From: JASHPR01 sp963815375
GTDB taxonomy: Bacteria; Actinomycetota; Actinomycetes; Streptosporangiales; Streptosporangiaceae
DNA: 64,000 nucleotides
NCBI GenBank assembly: GCA_963815375.1
Contig: CAWFGX010000005.1
Coordinates: 682,001-746,000, forward strand
Direction of reading: 5' to 3'
Part shown: positions 34,491 through 44,443 of the stretch, in pieces
How positions within the stretch are numbered: the stretch's first letter is position 1
Layout: every line of letters begins with the position of its first letter
Program-made: the position numbers and the translations under genes
The notes under the pieces: model-generated
Told to the model about the DNA's origin: nothing
Database searches by the model: none
The model's input: the letters and a program-made list of their open reading frames with translations, nothing else

Positions 34491-34745
34491 CTACGTGGTG
34501 AAGTAATGGCCTTCGTCGAGGTCGGCGATCAGCCCGGGGTGCTCGGGCTTCCAGCCGAATCGCTGCTGGGTCAGGGCGCTGGAGGCGGGGCTGTCGAGCA
34601 GGGCGAAGGGGGCCATCCAGGTGAAGTGGCCCTCCGCCTCCTCGCGGGAGATCGCGGTCACCGGAAGGTTCAGGTGCCGGCCGATGACGGCGACGACGTC
34701 GCGGAACGGGACGGCCTCGTCGGCGACCCCGTGCAGCCGCGTGCC
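34491..34745 (-). pseudogene. SDR/NAD-dependent epimerase fragment (C-terminal end)
   Basis: 84 codons plus stop in one minus frame: GTRLHGVADEAVPFRDVVAV, IGRHLNLPVTAISREEAEGH, FTWMAPFALLDSPASSALT, GWKPEHPGLIADLDEGHYF. This matches the C-terminal, substrate-side end of extended SDR epimerase/dehydratase-like proteins that regulate or reduce small substrates. The upstream (NAD-binding) part is absent because a LAL regulator fragment is fused at about 34745. It is too short for stand-alone function. Confidence 0.65.
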
Positions 34746-35542
34746 TGCCGGTTCAGCACTTCGGCCAGCAGGTACTCGGCCACCGTTCGCTCACTCCCGG
34801 AGAACTCGGCCGCGAACCGCGCCGGATCCGGGTGCCCGGCCAGCGACAGCGCAGCCAGCCGCAGCCCCGCTGCCCACCCCTCCGTCCGCTCCCACAGCAC
34901 CGCCACCGCCGGACCGGGCAACTCCACCCCCGCCGCGGCGAATAGCTCCCCCGCCTCGGCCAGGCTGAACCGCAGATCGGGCTCGCGGATCTCGGCCAGC
35001 TCGCCTTCCAGCCGCAACCTGTGCAGCCCCAGCCGCACGTCATGCCGGGTGGCCAGCACGAACCGCAGCTGCGGCGGCGCCCGCATCAATAGCAGCTCCA
35101 GCTGCCGCAGCGCCTCCGCGCCCAGCTCGTGCACGTCATCGACCACCAGCCACAGCGGCTCCGCCAGCGGCGCCACGTCCGCCAGCAGCCGCTCCACGAC
35201 CGCCCACCCGTCCAGGTCCGGTGCCGGAGTCAGGGCCTGCACCAGAACCGCCCCCGCGGTTGTCCGGCGCAGCGCGGCCACAACAGAAAGCCAAAAGCGC
35301 TGCGGATCCCGCTCATCCCGCCCGGCCGGCACCCACGCCGCGCGCCCCGCCAGGGCCGCCTCATTCATCCAGGACCGTAGCAGGACCGTCTTACCACTGC
35401 CCGCCGGCGCCGCCACCATCGTCACCCGCGCCGACCCTCCGAGCCGTCCGAACAGCGACGGACGAGGCACTACCCCGCCCACGTCAGTGCCACCACCGGC
35501 CACAGAGCGCGATCCCGCCGGAGAGCCCACAGCCCTGATCAC
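34746..35542 (-). pseudogene. LAL-type LuxR regulator, N-terminal ATPase fragment
   Basis: The first 265 residues of a large ATP-binding LuxR (MalT/LAL) regulator. Walker A is AAPAGSGKTVLLRSW, Walker B is PLWLVVDDVHELG; the sensor-like part ATRHDVRLGLHRLRLEGELA and the winged-helix stretch GWAAGLRLAALSLAGHPDP are also present. It stops at AEYLLAEVLNRQ, where an SDR fragment begins. The tetratricopeptide and DNA-binding domains (about 600 residues) are lost. The last 45 residues are about 80% identical to the start of the other LAL fragment at 44.46 kb, so the two come from paralogous genes. Confidence 0.8.
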
Positions 35543-35823
35543 CCCGCTAATCCCGCTCTCAGATTGGTCTTAAGCGCCTTCCTTCCTCTTACCGTGCCCA
35601 TTTTGCCTTGCCTGGCAGCGGTGACCGACCCGCCGGGCATTCCCGGCGCCGATCCCCCCAGTCGGTCCACCCGGGTCCGTTCGGCGCCCGCCGACGCCGT
35701 CATCATCCTCACCTCATCGTGACGATGTGCCCTCACCCGCCTGCCGACGACGCTGAGCCTGACGAACCAGAAAAGGCCGGCGTCTTGAGATCCGCAGACC
35801 GGATCCTGGTGGAGGGATGAACG

Positions 35824-36447
35824 ATGGAACGAACCCGGGTCGTCGTCGGCCAAGAGGCCGTCGACCTTGAGAACCGAGGCGACCGGCGAGGCCGCCCGGA
35901 GCGGCCGATGATCACGCTGGCTGGTTGCGTGTGCGGGGCCTGCGGCCAGGACGGCCCGGTGGCGGCCCGGCGCCCGGACGGCAGCGCTGTTTGCCGGTCG
36001 TGCTACCGGGCACCGGAACGCCCGTGCGCGCGGTGCGGCCGGCTCGCGGTCACCTATGCGCTCCTCCTAGAGGGCCCGGCCTGCCGCAGCTGCTGCGGCG
36101 CGCCGCTGCGGCGGTGCGGCGGATGCGGCCTGGACCGAACGGTCCGGCTGCGGGCCGCGGCCGGCCAGCCGGACCTTTGCGAACGCTGCGCCGCAAGGCC
36201 CCTGGCCACCTGCGCGGCCTGCTGCCAGCAGATCCGCAGCAGCCCCGCGAACTGCCCGCGCTGCGGCCAGCACCAGGTCCTTCTGGCCGCCGATCCCGGC
36301 GGCAGCAGGGTCTGCGGGCCGTGCGCCGGCCACCCGCCCGAGTTCGCCTGCGCCGCCTGCAGAAGCCCGAGTGATACGCGTGCGCTCCTGAGCTCGCGCG
36401 TTGGCGTCAGGAACGAAGGGCGCGCAGGCCGGTGCGGATTTCGCTGA
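35824..36447 (+). pseudogene. Cys-rich zinc-finger N-terminus of an integrase-type protein, truncated
   Basis: A well-initiated frame (GGAGGG, ATG 35824) with repeated CxxC pairs: VCGACGQDG, CRSCYR, PCARCGRL, CRSCCGAPLRRCGGCGLD, CERCAARPLATCAACC, NCPRCGQHQ, VCGPCAGH, CAACRS. This tandem zinc-ribbon pattern is found at the N-terminus of some actinomycete tyrosine-recombinase-like proteins. At about 36370 the sense sequence ends and the frame runs on antisense into the epoxide hydrolase gene. The catalytic recombinase domain is not present. It suggests a former integrative element here; a different zinc-finger protein cannot be excluded. Confidence 0.5.
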
Positions 36448-37570
36448 CCAGGATCTCGGGCTGTTCCAAGGCCGCGAAGTGCCCGCCCTTGTCAGCCTCG
36501 CCGTAGTGGATCAGATTGCTGTAGGTGTCTTCGATCCAGCTTCGTGGCAGGCGTGGGATGTCCTTCGGGAAGACGGTCACCGCGACCGGAAGCGTCAGCT
36601 TCGGGCCGACGAAAGTGCCCGATTTGTTCTCCCAGTAGATGCGGCCGGACGACGCTGCGCTGTTGGTGAACCAGTAGAGGGATATCGCGTCGAGCATGTC
36701 GTCCATGCTGAGGGCGTCCTCGGCAAGCCCGTGGTTGTCGGTCTTGGACTGGAACTTCTCGTAGATCCAGGCTGCCTGACCAGCGGGAGAGTCCGCTAGG
36801 GCGAATCCGACAGTCTCCGGCTTCGTGCCCTGAAGGTGGCTCGACCCACCGAGATCGCCGCTGTAAAGGGCGAGGGTCTCCACGGCGTAGCGCTGTTCGG
36901 GCGACAAGGTGTCGGGTATCTGTGCGGGAAAGGCGTACTGGGTGTTCAGATGAATTCCGAGAAGCCCCTCAGGTTGCATGGCCCCGAGGGCGGTGGTGAC
37001 GACGGCACCCCAATCGCCGCCTTGCGCGGCCCATCTCGTGTAGCCGAGACGCTTCATCAGCTCCACCCACGCGCTTGCGATGCGCGATACAGTCCACCCG
37101 GTCTCCGTGGGCTTCTGGGAGAACCCGAACCCGGGGAGCGACGGGACGACGACGTCGAATGAATCGGCGGCGTCTCCTCCGAACGAAACCGGATCGGTCA
37201 GCGGGCCGATCAGCTTCAGGAACTCGACGATCGAGCCCGGCCATCCGTGCGTGAGTATCAGCGGCATCGCGTTGGGATTCTTGGACCTGACGTGGATGAA
37301 GTGGATGTCCAGCCCATCAATCTCGGTCAGGAATTGGGGGAAGCGATTGAGCCCGGACTCGAAGCGCCGCCAGTCGTAGCCGCGCTCCCAGTAGTCGACC
37401 AGAGATCTGGCGTTCTCTACGCGAACCCCTTGCGACCAGTCGCCCACCGTTTCCGGATCCGGCCATCGAGTTCTGGCCAGTCGCTGCTTCACGTCGTCGA
37501 TCTCCGAATCCGAGATCGAGACGGTGAACGGGCGGACGAGGGTCGAGGTCGGCGGCGTCGGTGCGGTCAT
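36407..37570 (-). CDS. epoxide hydrolase (EHN-type alpha/beta hydrolase)
   Basis: 387 residues from ATG 37570. The N-terminal EHN domain (RPFTVSISDSEIDDVKQRLA, RTRWPDPETVGDW) is followed by the alpha/beta-hydrolase core with oxyanion motif ILTHGWPGS, nucleophile Asp in AAQGGDWGAVVTTALG, and catalytic His in EADKGGHFAALEQPE. Length and motifs match microsomal-type epoxide hydrolases of actinomycetes, which open epoxides to diols through an Asp-ester intermediate. A second family member lies at 48.8 kb. The gene stands alone; its 3' end overlaps antisense the truncated zinc-finger frame. Confidence 0.93.
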   Translation of the reverse strand: MTAPTPPTSTLVRPFTVSISDSEIDDVKQRLARTRWPDPETVGDWSQGVRVENARSLVDYWERGYDWRRFESGLNRFPQFLTEIDGLDIHFIHVRSKNPNAMPLILTHGWPGSIVEFLKLIGPLTDPVSFGGDAADSFDVVVPSLPGFGFSQKPTETGWTVSRIASAWVELMKRLGYTRWAAQGGDWGAVVTTALGAMQPEGLLGIHLNTQYAFPAQIPDTLSPEQRYAVETLALYSGDLGGSSHLQGTKPETVGFALADSPAGQAAWIYEKFQSKTDNHGLAEDALSMDDMLDAISLYWFTNSAASSGRIYWENKSGTFVGPKLTLPVAVTVFPKDIPRLPRSWIEDTYSNLIHYGEADKGGHFAALEQPEILVSEIRTGLRALRS

Positions 37571-37700
37571 TGCCTTCTTCTCTTCTCCCGAGCTTCGAAG
37601 CGCCTTGTGGATGACACGGATCGAGTCGTCGTGGTCGGGGTTGCCGACGGCCCCGAACATCATCGCGCCGAGCGCCTAGGCGCTGACCTTGATGCACACG

Positions 37701-39070
37701 GGATCGGCGAGTTTGTAGTTTGTGATCACATGCTGCTGTCCGGGCTGGCTGTCCTGCTTGAGGTCGGCGCTGTCACTGGTTAGTGCCCGTGCCACCCTGG
37801 TTCACGGGACGGCCTCTCCTCCGAGATGATCACGGTGTCTGAAACCAGGACCGACTCGGAACAAGAGGCCACCGATGCCAGTTTCGCATGCCCGCTCCGC
37901 CGCCCTGAACAGCGCGGACGGGGATGTCCCGGGCCTGCTGGAGGTGCTGGCGCAGGTCGCCGACCCGCGCAAGCAGCCGCGGGCCGGCGGTTCACGCTGG
38001 CGTTCACGCTGGCGGTCGCGGTCGTGTGCGTGCTGGCCGGGGCCAGGAGCTTCCGGGAGATCGGCGACCAGGCCGCGGACCTGCCCCAGGACATGCTCGC
38101 CGCGCTCGGCGGCGTGCCGTGCCCGCTGCGCCGCAAGATCGCGGTGCCGAGCGAGAAGCGGATCCGGACCCTGCTGCAGGACCTGGACGGCGACGCGCTC
38201 GACGGTCGATCGGCGGCTGGCTGCGCGCGCCTGGCCGCCGGCGGCCGCCGGGCAGGAGCGCGGGCACGTCGCGATCGACGGCAAGTGGCTGCGCGGCGTC
38301 GGCGACGGGCAGGTCAAGCTGTTCTCCGCGCTGCAGCACGAGGGAAGGCGTGATCATCGCCCAGACCCGGATCCCCGACGACACCAACGAGACCACCCAG
38401 GTCAAGGCGCTGCTGGACCCCGTCGACCTCACCGGGGCGGTCGTCACCGCCGACGCCGCCCACGCCCAGCCGCGAGACCGCGGAGTACATCGCCGGGCAG
38501 CGCGGGCGCGGACTACCTGCTGACCGTCAAGGGCAACACCCCGGGGCTCCAGCGCGCCATCTTCGACAAGATCCAGGCACAATGCGACGCCGCCGCCCCG
38601 GACCACTGCCGACACCGACCGCGGGCACGGCCGCACCGTCCGCCGCTCCCTGTGGGCCGCCGCCGCCGACGGCATCGACTTCCCGCACGCCGCCCAGGTC
38701 ATCCGCATCCGCCGCGACACCCTCGACATCGACGGGGCCGTGATCGCCAAGGAGATCGTGCACGCCGCCACCAGCCTGGACGCCGGCCGGGGAACCCCCG
38801 AGGACCTGGCCGGCCTGGCCCGCGGGCAGTGGGCGATCGAGGCCGTCCACTGGATCCGCGACACCGCCTACCGCGAGGACCACAGCGCCGGCTACGCCGG
38901 CGACGGACCCCAGGTCATGGCCACCCTCCGCAACACCGCCATCAGCCTGCTCCGCATCGCCGGGATCACCGAGATCGCCCGCACCCTCCAGGCCTTCAGC
39001 CGCGACCGCACCCGAATCCTCGACGTCATCCCGCTATGAAACCCAGAGCACAAACGACTTCGCCGATCCG
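37701..39070 (+). mobile_element. ISAs1-type insertion sequence (degenerate)
   Basis: A degenerate transposase gene is flanked by related ends: GGATCGGCGAGTTTGTAGTT (37701-37720) and, inverted, the sequence around 39049-39070 (reverse complement CGGATCGGCGAAGTCGTTTG). The first ten bases of each end match. The size, about 1.37 kb, fits ISAs1. No target-site duplication is evident. A third, inverted copy of the end sequence (CAACTCGCCGATCCCGTG) lies near 39750, so the true right end could be there instead. Confidence 0.55.
37875..39039 (+). pseudogene. ISAs1-family transposase, multiple frameshifts
   Basis: Segments of one H-repeat/ISAs1 transposase appear in three frames: GDVPGLLEVLAQVADPRK; LAVAVVCVLAGARSFREIG; GHVAIDGKWLRGV and GQVKLFSALQHEG; VIIAQTRIPDDTNETTQV and GAVVTADAAHAQ (catalytic DDE Asp); GADYLLTVKGNTPGLQ; GTPEDLAGLARGQWAIEAVH, then WIRDTAYREDHSAGY with the catalytic Glu region. 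At least five single-base shifts separate them, in both directions, so the gene is truly degenerate even if a few are errors. The stop is at 39039. Confidence 0.85.
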
Positions 39071-39123
39071 GTGATCAAGTCCTCCGGGGTCATCGAGATC
39101 TGGCAGGGTGCCGGGTATACCCG

Positions 39124-39637
39124 GTGGGGCGTCGCATGTGCCTCGCGGGCCATATCGCTGCCAGCGAAGTAATCGCGAGCAGAGAGGTAATCGTGCCGTT
39201 GCTGGACGCTGCCGACGTGCAGGTCACCGTCGAATACCACATGGTCTCGATCCAGGATGCGGACTTCGATCAGACGCAAGAGATCGAGCTGACATCCTGG
39301 TTTAAAACGCCGGCTCCGCCAAGGTGATCGTCGTGACCGACGAAGACGCGCTGAACGGCCACGTGCGGCTAGAGTCCTGGGATGGGGAGGCGGCCTTCGA
39401 CCCTATGCCTGGCACCGCTCTGCGGTCGCTGACCTGATGATGCCGTCCGGGCAGGTCGGTACCGAGCAGATCGCCTTCGAATCGATGCCGCTGGATTTCA
39501 GCCTGCCCAGGGCCGGCCGGTACCGGATCCGCGTCGCCGTCTGCGAGCATCCAGCTCCGCCTGCCTCGCCCGGCACGCCCGAATGGGAGTGGCCAGCCCC
39601 TTCCGTGACCGTGCTCGCGCAGTTCTGGCCAGCCTGA
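39124..39637 (+). pseudogene. hypothetical protein gene, frame-broken
   Basis: Three consecutive reading frames give a continuous-looking protein of about 165 residues: AGHIAASEVIASREVIVPLL, DADFDQTQEIELTSWFKT, then VIVVTDEDALNGHVRLESWD, then EQIAFESMPLDFSLPRAGRY, RIRVAVCEHPAPPASPGTPE and a final VTVLAQFWPA. Shifts are needed near 39305 and 39430. The beta-rich pattern (alternating hydrophobic strands) is clear but the family is not known to me. It lies just after the ISAs1 element. Confidence 0.4.
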
Positions 39638-39930
39638 GCAAACGGCCTGCCGCCTAACCTGCAGGGCATCGGTCTGGCCTGCCACTTTCTCTCGTCAAGC
39701 CGGGCATCCAGGTACAGGCGACAGCATCTGGACCCACATCACCAACTCGCCGATCCCGTGCCTTGATGCCGGTCCGGCCGAGAGTGCGGTAGCGCATGTC
39801 AAAACTCCTTGCGTTGATGGAGTGGTTCAAGCAACGCCGACGCCTTCCCCGCGGCCGCCGCCATCGCCGCCGTACTCATCGACAACGCCATCCCCGCCAC
39901 GGCCAGCGATGACCGGCGACGGGAGGAAGT

Positions 39931-40284
39931 GTCAAGTTAACTGGCACTCCGCGGCCGGGCTGGACGGGCCGTCGGTCGCGCGGCTGCACCCGCTGGTACG
40001 CGACACCAGCCGCCCGGCACCTGGCCCGGACCTGCTGGCTTTTACGGAACTGGCCGCCAGCCTGCTGAAGGCCGCAGCAGAAGCCGCCGGGGAGACCGGC
40101 GACCCCCGAGGGCCCGCCGACGTGGTCGGCCTGGCAGTTGCTGGCCCCGCACACTGCCGTAGTGCTGAACAGCCTCAGCGCTCTGCCGGACAGCTCAGAC
40201 GAGACGATCGGGGCGGCAGCAGACGCTGCGTACATGGCGGCCCGGTACCGGGCAAGCCATGTAGGGTTCCAAAACGGGGCATAG
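39931..40284 (+). pseudogene. short hypothetical gene fragment, frameshifted
   Basis: A plus frame gives VARLHPLVRDTSRPAPGPDL and LAFTELAASLLKAAAEAAGE, then, after a shift near 40125, WQLLAPHTAVVLNSLSALPD and SSDETIGAAADAAYMAARYR, ending at TAG 40284. The helical, Ala-rich character and continuous sense across the shift suggest a real but broken gene of about 115 residues. No family recognised. It is directly upstream of a transposase remnant. Confidence 0.3.
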
Positions 40285-40315
40285 CGTAGCTGACCTGCGG
40301 GTTTCGCCTGCGGCG

Positions 40316-41220
40316 TTGATGGTGCGGCTGGCAGCATCGCGGGCTTGTGACCTACGGATGCTGTACCTGATCTTCGTCCGCCTGACCGGCTGGATGGCGC
40401 TGCTGGCGCGCTCGGCGGCGTCGAAGGACGCCGAGCTGCTGGTGCTGCGCCAGGAGGTGGCGGTGCTGCGGCGGCAGAACCCCAGGCCGAGGCTGGACTG
40501 GGCCGACCGGGCGGTGCTCGCCGCCCTGGCCCGGCTGCTCCCGGCCGCTGCGGATGAGCCGGCTGGTGACGCCGGAGACGCTGCTGCGCTGGCACCGGCG
40601 GCTGGTCCGCTGGCGCTGGACCTATCCCCGCCGAGGCGGCCGGCCGCCAGTGGATCCGCGGCTCGCGTGCTGATCGAGCAGATGGCGCGGGAGAACCCCG
40701 GCTGGGGCTACAAGCGGATCCAGGGTGAGCTGCTCGGCCTCGGCTACCGGGTCGGCGCCTCCACGGTGCGGCGGGTGCTGAAGCGGCTGCGGATCCCGCC
40801 CGCGCCGCAGCGCAACCAGGCCACCTGGCGGCAGTTCCTGCGCACGCAGGCCGCCACGATGCTGGCGTGCGATTTCTTCCACGTCGACTGCGCGGTCACC
40901 TTGCGCCGCGTCTATGTGTTCTTCGTGATCGAGCTGGGCACCCGCCATGTCCATGTCCTGGGCGTGACCGCGCACCCGGACGGCGCGTGGACCGTGCAGC
41001 AGGCCCGGAACCTGCTGCATGGACCTGGGGGAGCGCGCCGCCCGGTTCCGGTTCCTGGTCCGGGACCGGGCCGGGCAGTTCACCGAGGCGTTCGACGCGG
41101 TGCTGGCCGGGGCGGGGATCGAGGTGGTGAAGATCCCGCCGCGCAGCCCGAGGGCGAACGCTTATGCCGAGCGCTGGGTGCGCACAGTCCGGGCCGAGGT
41201 CACCGACCGGATGCTGATTG
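40316..41220 (+). pseudogene. DDE integrase-type transposase, frameshifted and 3'-truncated
   Basis: The N-terminal part (SAASKDAELLVLRQEVAVLR, then RRQNPRPRLDWADRAVLAAL) and the middle (ENPGWGYKRIQGELLGLGYR, RLRIPPAPQRNQATWRQFLR) are in one frame; between them about 120 bases read sensibly only in another frame (RLVTPETLLRWHRRLVRWRW). The catalytic core continues with LACDFFHVDCAVTLRRVYVF and, after another shift near 41020, RDRAGQFTEAFDAVLAGAGI and PRANAYAERWVRTVRAEVTD. It belongs to the rve/IS3-IS481-like actinomycete group. At about 41220 it is cut and fused tail to tail with a second, unrelated transposase, losing its last 30 or so residues. Confidence 0.8.
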
Positions 41221-41635
41221 CCGCCGCCCGCAGCGCCCGCGCCCCGAACCCGCCCGTGGCCGTGGCCAGCTCCACCGTCCGGTCTACCAGCCGCCGGTCG
41301 AGGTTGTGCCTGATCAGCCGCTTGCGGGACCCCACCAGGGTGCCCTTGGAGAACGGCGGCCCATCGGCGTCCAGGCAGTCCAGCGCCAGCTGCCAGCGCC
41401 GGTCCATCACCGTCGCCTCGATAACCTCATCATCAGACACCCCGGCATAGGCCTGCAGGATCGTGGCCAGCGCCAGCTGCGCCGGCGGAACCGGCGGCTG
41501 GCCCTTCGGCTTGCCGGCACAGGCCTGCGCCAGCTCGGCCTGGAACTCCTCGCTGAACAGCTCATGCCGGTGCTCGCGCAAGAACACGAACAGCCTCGCC
41601 CGCCGCACCGCCTTGATCACCGCCAGCTCCGCCAC
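41221..41635 (-). pseudogene. DUF772/IS1182-like transposase, N-terminal fragment
   Basis: From ATG 41635: FVFLREHRHELFSEEFQAEL, PPVPPAQLALATILQAYAGV, SDDEVIEATVMDRRWQLALD, then CLDADGPPFSKGTLVGSRKR and DRRLVDRTVELATATGGFG. This is the conserved DUF772 N-terminal domain of IS1182/IS5-type transposases. It ends abruptly at about 41221, where the other transposase begins on the opposite strand; the DDE catalytic domain is missing. A perfect 13-bp inverted repeat lies 26 bases before its start. Confidence 0.8.
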
Positions 41636-41660
41636 ACAGCAGGACGCGTCACGCTACCTC

Positions 41661-41700
41661 CCTGGTCGTAGCAAGACGATCACCACCTGCTACGACCAGG
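41661..41700. repeat. 13-bp perfect inverted repeat upstream of transposase
   Basis: CCTGGTCGTAGCA (41661-41673) and its exact complement TGCTACGACCAGG (41688-41700) are separated by 14 bases. It lies just before the DUF772 transposase start, where it could form a hairpin that limits read-through into the transposase, or be part of the element's end. Confidence 0.6.
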
Positions 41701-41723
41701 TACTAGCACATCCCGGACCAATA

Positions 41724-41753
41724 TCAGAGGACCCGCACCAGAATGGCCCGCTA
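41724..41753 (+). repeat. 30-bp direct repeat, left copy
   Basis: TCAGAGGACCCGCACCAGAA plus TGGCCCGCTA. An identical copy is at 42675-42704. The two copies lie on either side of the methyltransferase gene, 951 bases apart. Confidence 0.8.
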
Positions 41754-41780
41754 GTCCTCCTGCGTCGCGGGCGGGCCAGG

Positions 41781-42607
41781 CTAAGCCGAGCGTGCGGCGG
41801 TGACGGCCACGGTGGTGTAGGACATCGTGAAGCTGCCGCCCAGCGCGTCGATCGCGGCCCCGACGTCCGCAAGCACCGTGGCCACGTCCGCCTGCGGGAG
41901 CCGGGTGAGGGAGCCGAGGGTAGGCAGCTGGTCCAGCCATTCGTCCCGGGTGTAGGTCCGCTCCCAGCCGAACCGCCAGTCCTCGGGTTCGGTGAACCTG
42001 CCCGCCGCCCGGATCCCGTCGGCGATCTTGTCGAACAGCGGCTGGTAGAGATCCAGGCCCGACCTGGCGGGCCGACTGGCCTGGTTGAAGGGCGAGTCCG
42101 GCGCCACCCGCCGGCAGGCCGCGCTGACCGCCTCCGAGACCTCGGCCGGAGGCTGGCCGACGTGGTGGAAGGGGGCCAGCCGCCCGCCGGGCCGCAGCAC
42201 CTGCGCCGCCTTGGCCGCCCCGGCCACCGGGTCCACCCAGTGCCAGGCCGTACCGGCCACGACCGCGTCGAATTCCCGGCCAGCCGGATCCCACTCCTCG
42301 AACGTGGCCACCTCGGCCTCGACCCCGGTGCTCCGCGCGAACCCGGCCATCCTGGCGTCCGGCTCGACGCCGAGCACCCGGCAGCCTGCCGCCTGGAACT
42401 GCCTGGCCACAATGCCGGTGCCGGTGCCGACGTCCAGCACGTCGGTGCCGGGACTGACGGCGATGATCCGGTCCGCCAAAGCGGGGGATAGGGCGGCCGG
42501 GTGCGGTCGTAGCGTGCAGCGTCCACGCCGAACGACTCGGCTACCCGCCGGTGCTGATGCGGCGGAGGCCCAGGCGGACGCGCTGGATCCGGCGGTGCGG
42601 TGGTCAT
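41781..42607 (-). pseudogene. class I SAM methyltransferase, one frameshift
   Basis: The start MTTAPPDPARPPGPPPHQHR (ATG 42607) continues RRVAESFGVDAARYDRTRPP, a typical opening of small-molecule methyltransferases. At about 42485, in a run of five C (minus strand), one base seems missing; the rest reads ADRIIAVSPGTDVLDVGTGT (SAM-binding motif I), VLGVEPDARMAGFARSTGV, FDAVVAGTAWHWVDP and VLRPGGRLAPFHHVG, to TTVAVTAARSA. Corrected length would be 276 residues, normal for the family. The shift in a homopolymer may be a sequence error. It is bracketed by identical 30-bp direct repeats and has no operon partner. Confidence 0.75.
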
Positions 42608-42674
42608 GCCGCCACCGTACGGCGCCCCCGCGGTCAGCGTGCGGCGGTCTTCTTCCCCCCGCCGCGTGCGGCGG

Positions 42675-42704
42675 TCAGAGGACCCGCACCAGAATGGCCC
42701 GCTA
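42675..42704 (+). repeat. 30-bp direct repeat, right copy
   Basis: Identical to 41724-41753. It begins 68 bases before (upstream on the minus strand of) the methyltransferase start. The perfect identity implies recent duplication or a mobile-element end. Confidence 0.8.
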
Positions 42705-43456
42705 CTTGACCGGCGCTCTAGCAGTGCATGCCGGACGACACCATGCCGGGCAGCGGCCTGCCCGGCCGTAAGACTTCTGCCAGCAGATAAGTCCGCCAGG
42801 TACACCGCAGCAGCAAGCGGGGTCAATGGCAGGTCCACGCCGGTTCATGGCAGGACCGCAACGGCCTGTGGAAGCTGTGGGCTGTCTCGGCGGATGTGCC
42901 CGCTGGCAGTCACGAAGATGTCCGGCTGGCATGACAGAGAGTTAAAGGGCTCCGCGATCGCTGCGCGGCCAGTCCGCTGCCGACTCTGGCAAGGACACCA
43001 TGTCGCTGTCCCGGCCCGGGCGGCTCCGCCCGGCCCGTCTCGAGGGAACGATCAATCTGACCGGATTGGCCGGTTCCCGGTTCCGCAATCACGCTGACGG
43101 GGTGAGGCCGGGCCCACCCTGGCGAATCCGATGCCGGCATCGGCAATGGCCAAAGGAGGAAGGACCAGTCATGCGCCTGATGTCCGCAAGATCGCGCTGT
43201 ATGTGGTCACCGCCATCGTCGCGAACACGGTCGCAGTACTCCCTGCCGCCTTACCGCACCTGGCGTCCGGCAACTATCGCTTTGAGCGTTGCCGCGCCTG
43301 ACGCCAGCGCCCAGATGGGCGCTGACTCAGTGCGTTACGCGACACGCGTACCGCACTGTTGGGCGGGCCGACGCAGGGGCTCGACCTGCCCGGTGGGGGG
43401 GAAGTCCGCCCGGCTGGGTCACGCCAAAAGATGTCCAGACTCTCGCAGGAGGCACG
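42705..43456. other. 750-base region with no firm gene
   Basis: Open frames here are low-complexity shadows. One point of interest: AAAGGAGGAAGG is followed by ATG 43171, and in the adjacent frame a hydrophobic stretch (KIALYVVTAIVANTVAVLPA) runs to TGA 43301. This could be a 43-residue membrane peptide broken by one shift. A stretch at 42920-42987 resembles 50898-50960 (shared GACAGAGAGT and CCAGTCCGCTGCCGA), suggesting an old dispersed repeat. Confidence 0.3.
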
Positions 43457-44239
43457 ATGCGCAGGTTCACCAACAGCCGTGGAACGCTAGTCGCTCTTAT
43501 TTTCCTGGCCACCGTCGGCATAGCCGCGTGCTCGGCGAACCATGCGCCGACTGCTGCCGGGTCAGGTATCGGCCACTCGACCAAGGTCGCCCCCACGGCG
43601 GCAGCCGCTCCGCCTGCTGGGGCTCCCAGCGCTGCGCCGGGCAGTGCCTCCGCTTCTTCGGCACCGCCAGCAAGCGCCTGGCTTTCGGCATCCGAGATTC
43701 CGTTCGGTACCACTTACAATTGGTCACTATTCACAGGTAATGGAATCTCGGAGCCGATCGGCGCGCCCGCGGGCAACGGCGTCTACTACGTCTCGCCGGA
43801 CACGGTATTCCAGGCGATCACCTCGTGTGGCAGCCCGAGCCTGATCCTGAGCACGCCGCTCGGGGCGCGGCAGAGGGAGTTCAAACCGACTAGTGGCGAC
43901 CAGCTGGACCTGGCCGGGCAGTGGATTTCGTCTTACCCTGACGCCACCGCGGCACAAGCCGCGTGGCAGAGACTGCAAGCCGCATATACAGGATGCCTTG
44001 CTCAACTGGGCAACCCTCAGATCACGCTCACGGAAACCGCGCGAGCCGAGTACGGCATGGCGTGGTTCCTCAGCACCAACGGCGCAGTCGTCGATCTCGC
44101 GCCCTACATCCATGAGTACTTTGTGCTGCACGCGAACGAAATCGCCTACGTATATGTCGAAGGTGGCGATTCTGCGCTCACAACCACGCCCAATGACTCG
44201 CAAGTCGTCGCGATCATCGCGCAGCACCTGGACGCCTGA
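43457..44239 (+). CDS. secreted lipoprotein, sensor-like
   Basis: 260 residues from ATG 43457 with ribosome site GCAGGAGG. Lipoprotein signal MRRFTNSRGTLVALIFLATV and lipobox IAAC, then an Ala/Pro/Ser linker to about residue 72. The mature domain (FGTTYNWSLFTGNGISEPIG, DQLDLAGQWISSYPDATAAQ, AAWQRLQAAYTGCLAQLGN, NEIAYVYVEGGDSALTTTPN) resembles PknH-type extracellular sensor or other small substrate-binding lipoproteins of actinomycetes, with a helix carrying a conserved-type Cys. Function unknown. No operon partner; the next gene is a truncated LAL regulator. Confidence 0.8.
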   Translation: MRRFTNSRGTLVALIFLATVGIAACSANHAPTAAGSGIGHSTKVAPTAAAAPPAGAPSAAPGSASASSAPPASAWLSASEIPFGTTYNWSLFTGNGISEPIGAPAGNGVYYVSPDTVFQAITSCGSPSLILSTPLGARQREFKPTSGDQLDLAGQWISSYPDATAAQAAWQRLQAAYTGCLAQLGNPQITLTETARAEYGMAWFLSTNGAVVDLAPYIHEYFVLHANEIAYVYVEGGDSALTTTPNDSQVVAIIAQHLDA

Positions 44240-44443
44240 GCTCGTGCCACTCATCCTGAGGAGTCTTCCCGGCCGTCACGGGCCGGTTCCACCTCCCGGT
44301 AATGAAAGCCGCTACATGCTCCCTGACGCTTGCCTCGCAGGGCGACCCGTCCTCTGATTCGGGCGGGCAGCTGCCAGAACGGGTTTAGCCGGCGGAAGAT
44401 GGGTCGGCTGCAGTTGTAGAGCCAATCGGCACAGGTAACGCAG

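Noticed and set aside
34308..35573. 421-codon plus frame opposite the LAL fragment
   Set aside because: Ser/Arg/Pro-rich shadow; the minus strand holds Walker A and B motifs.
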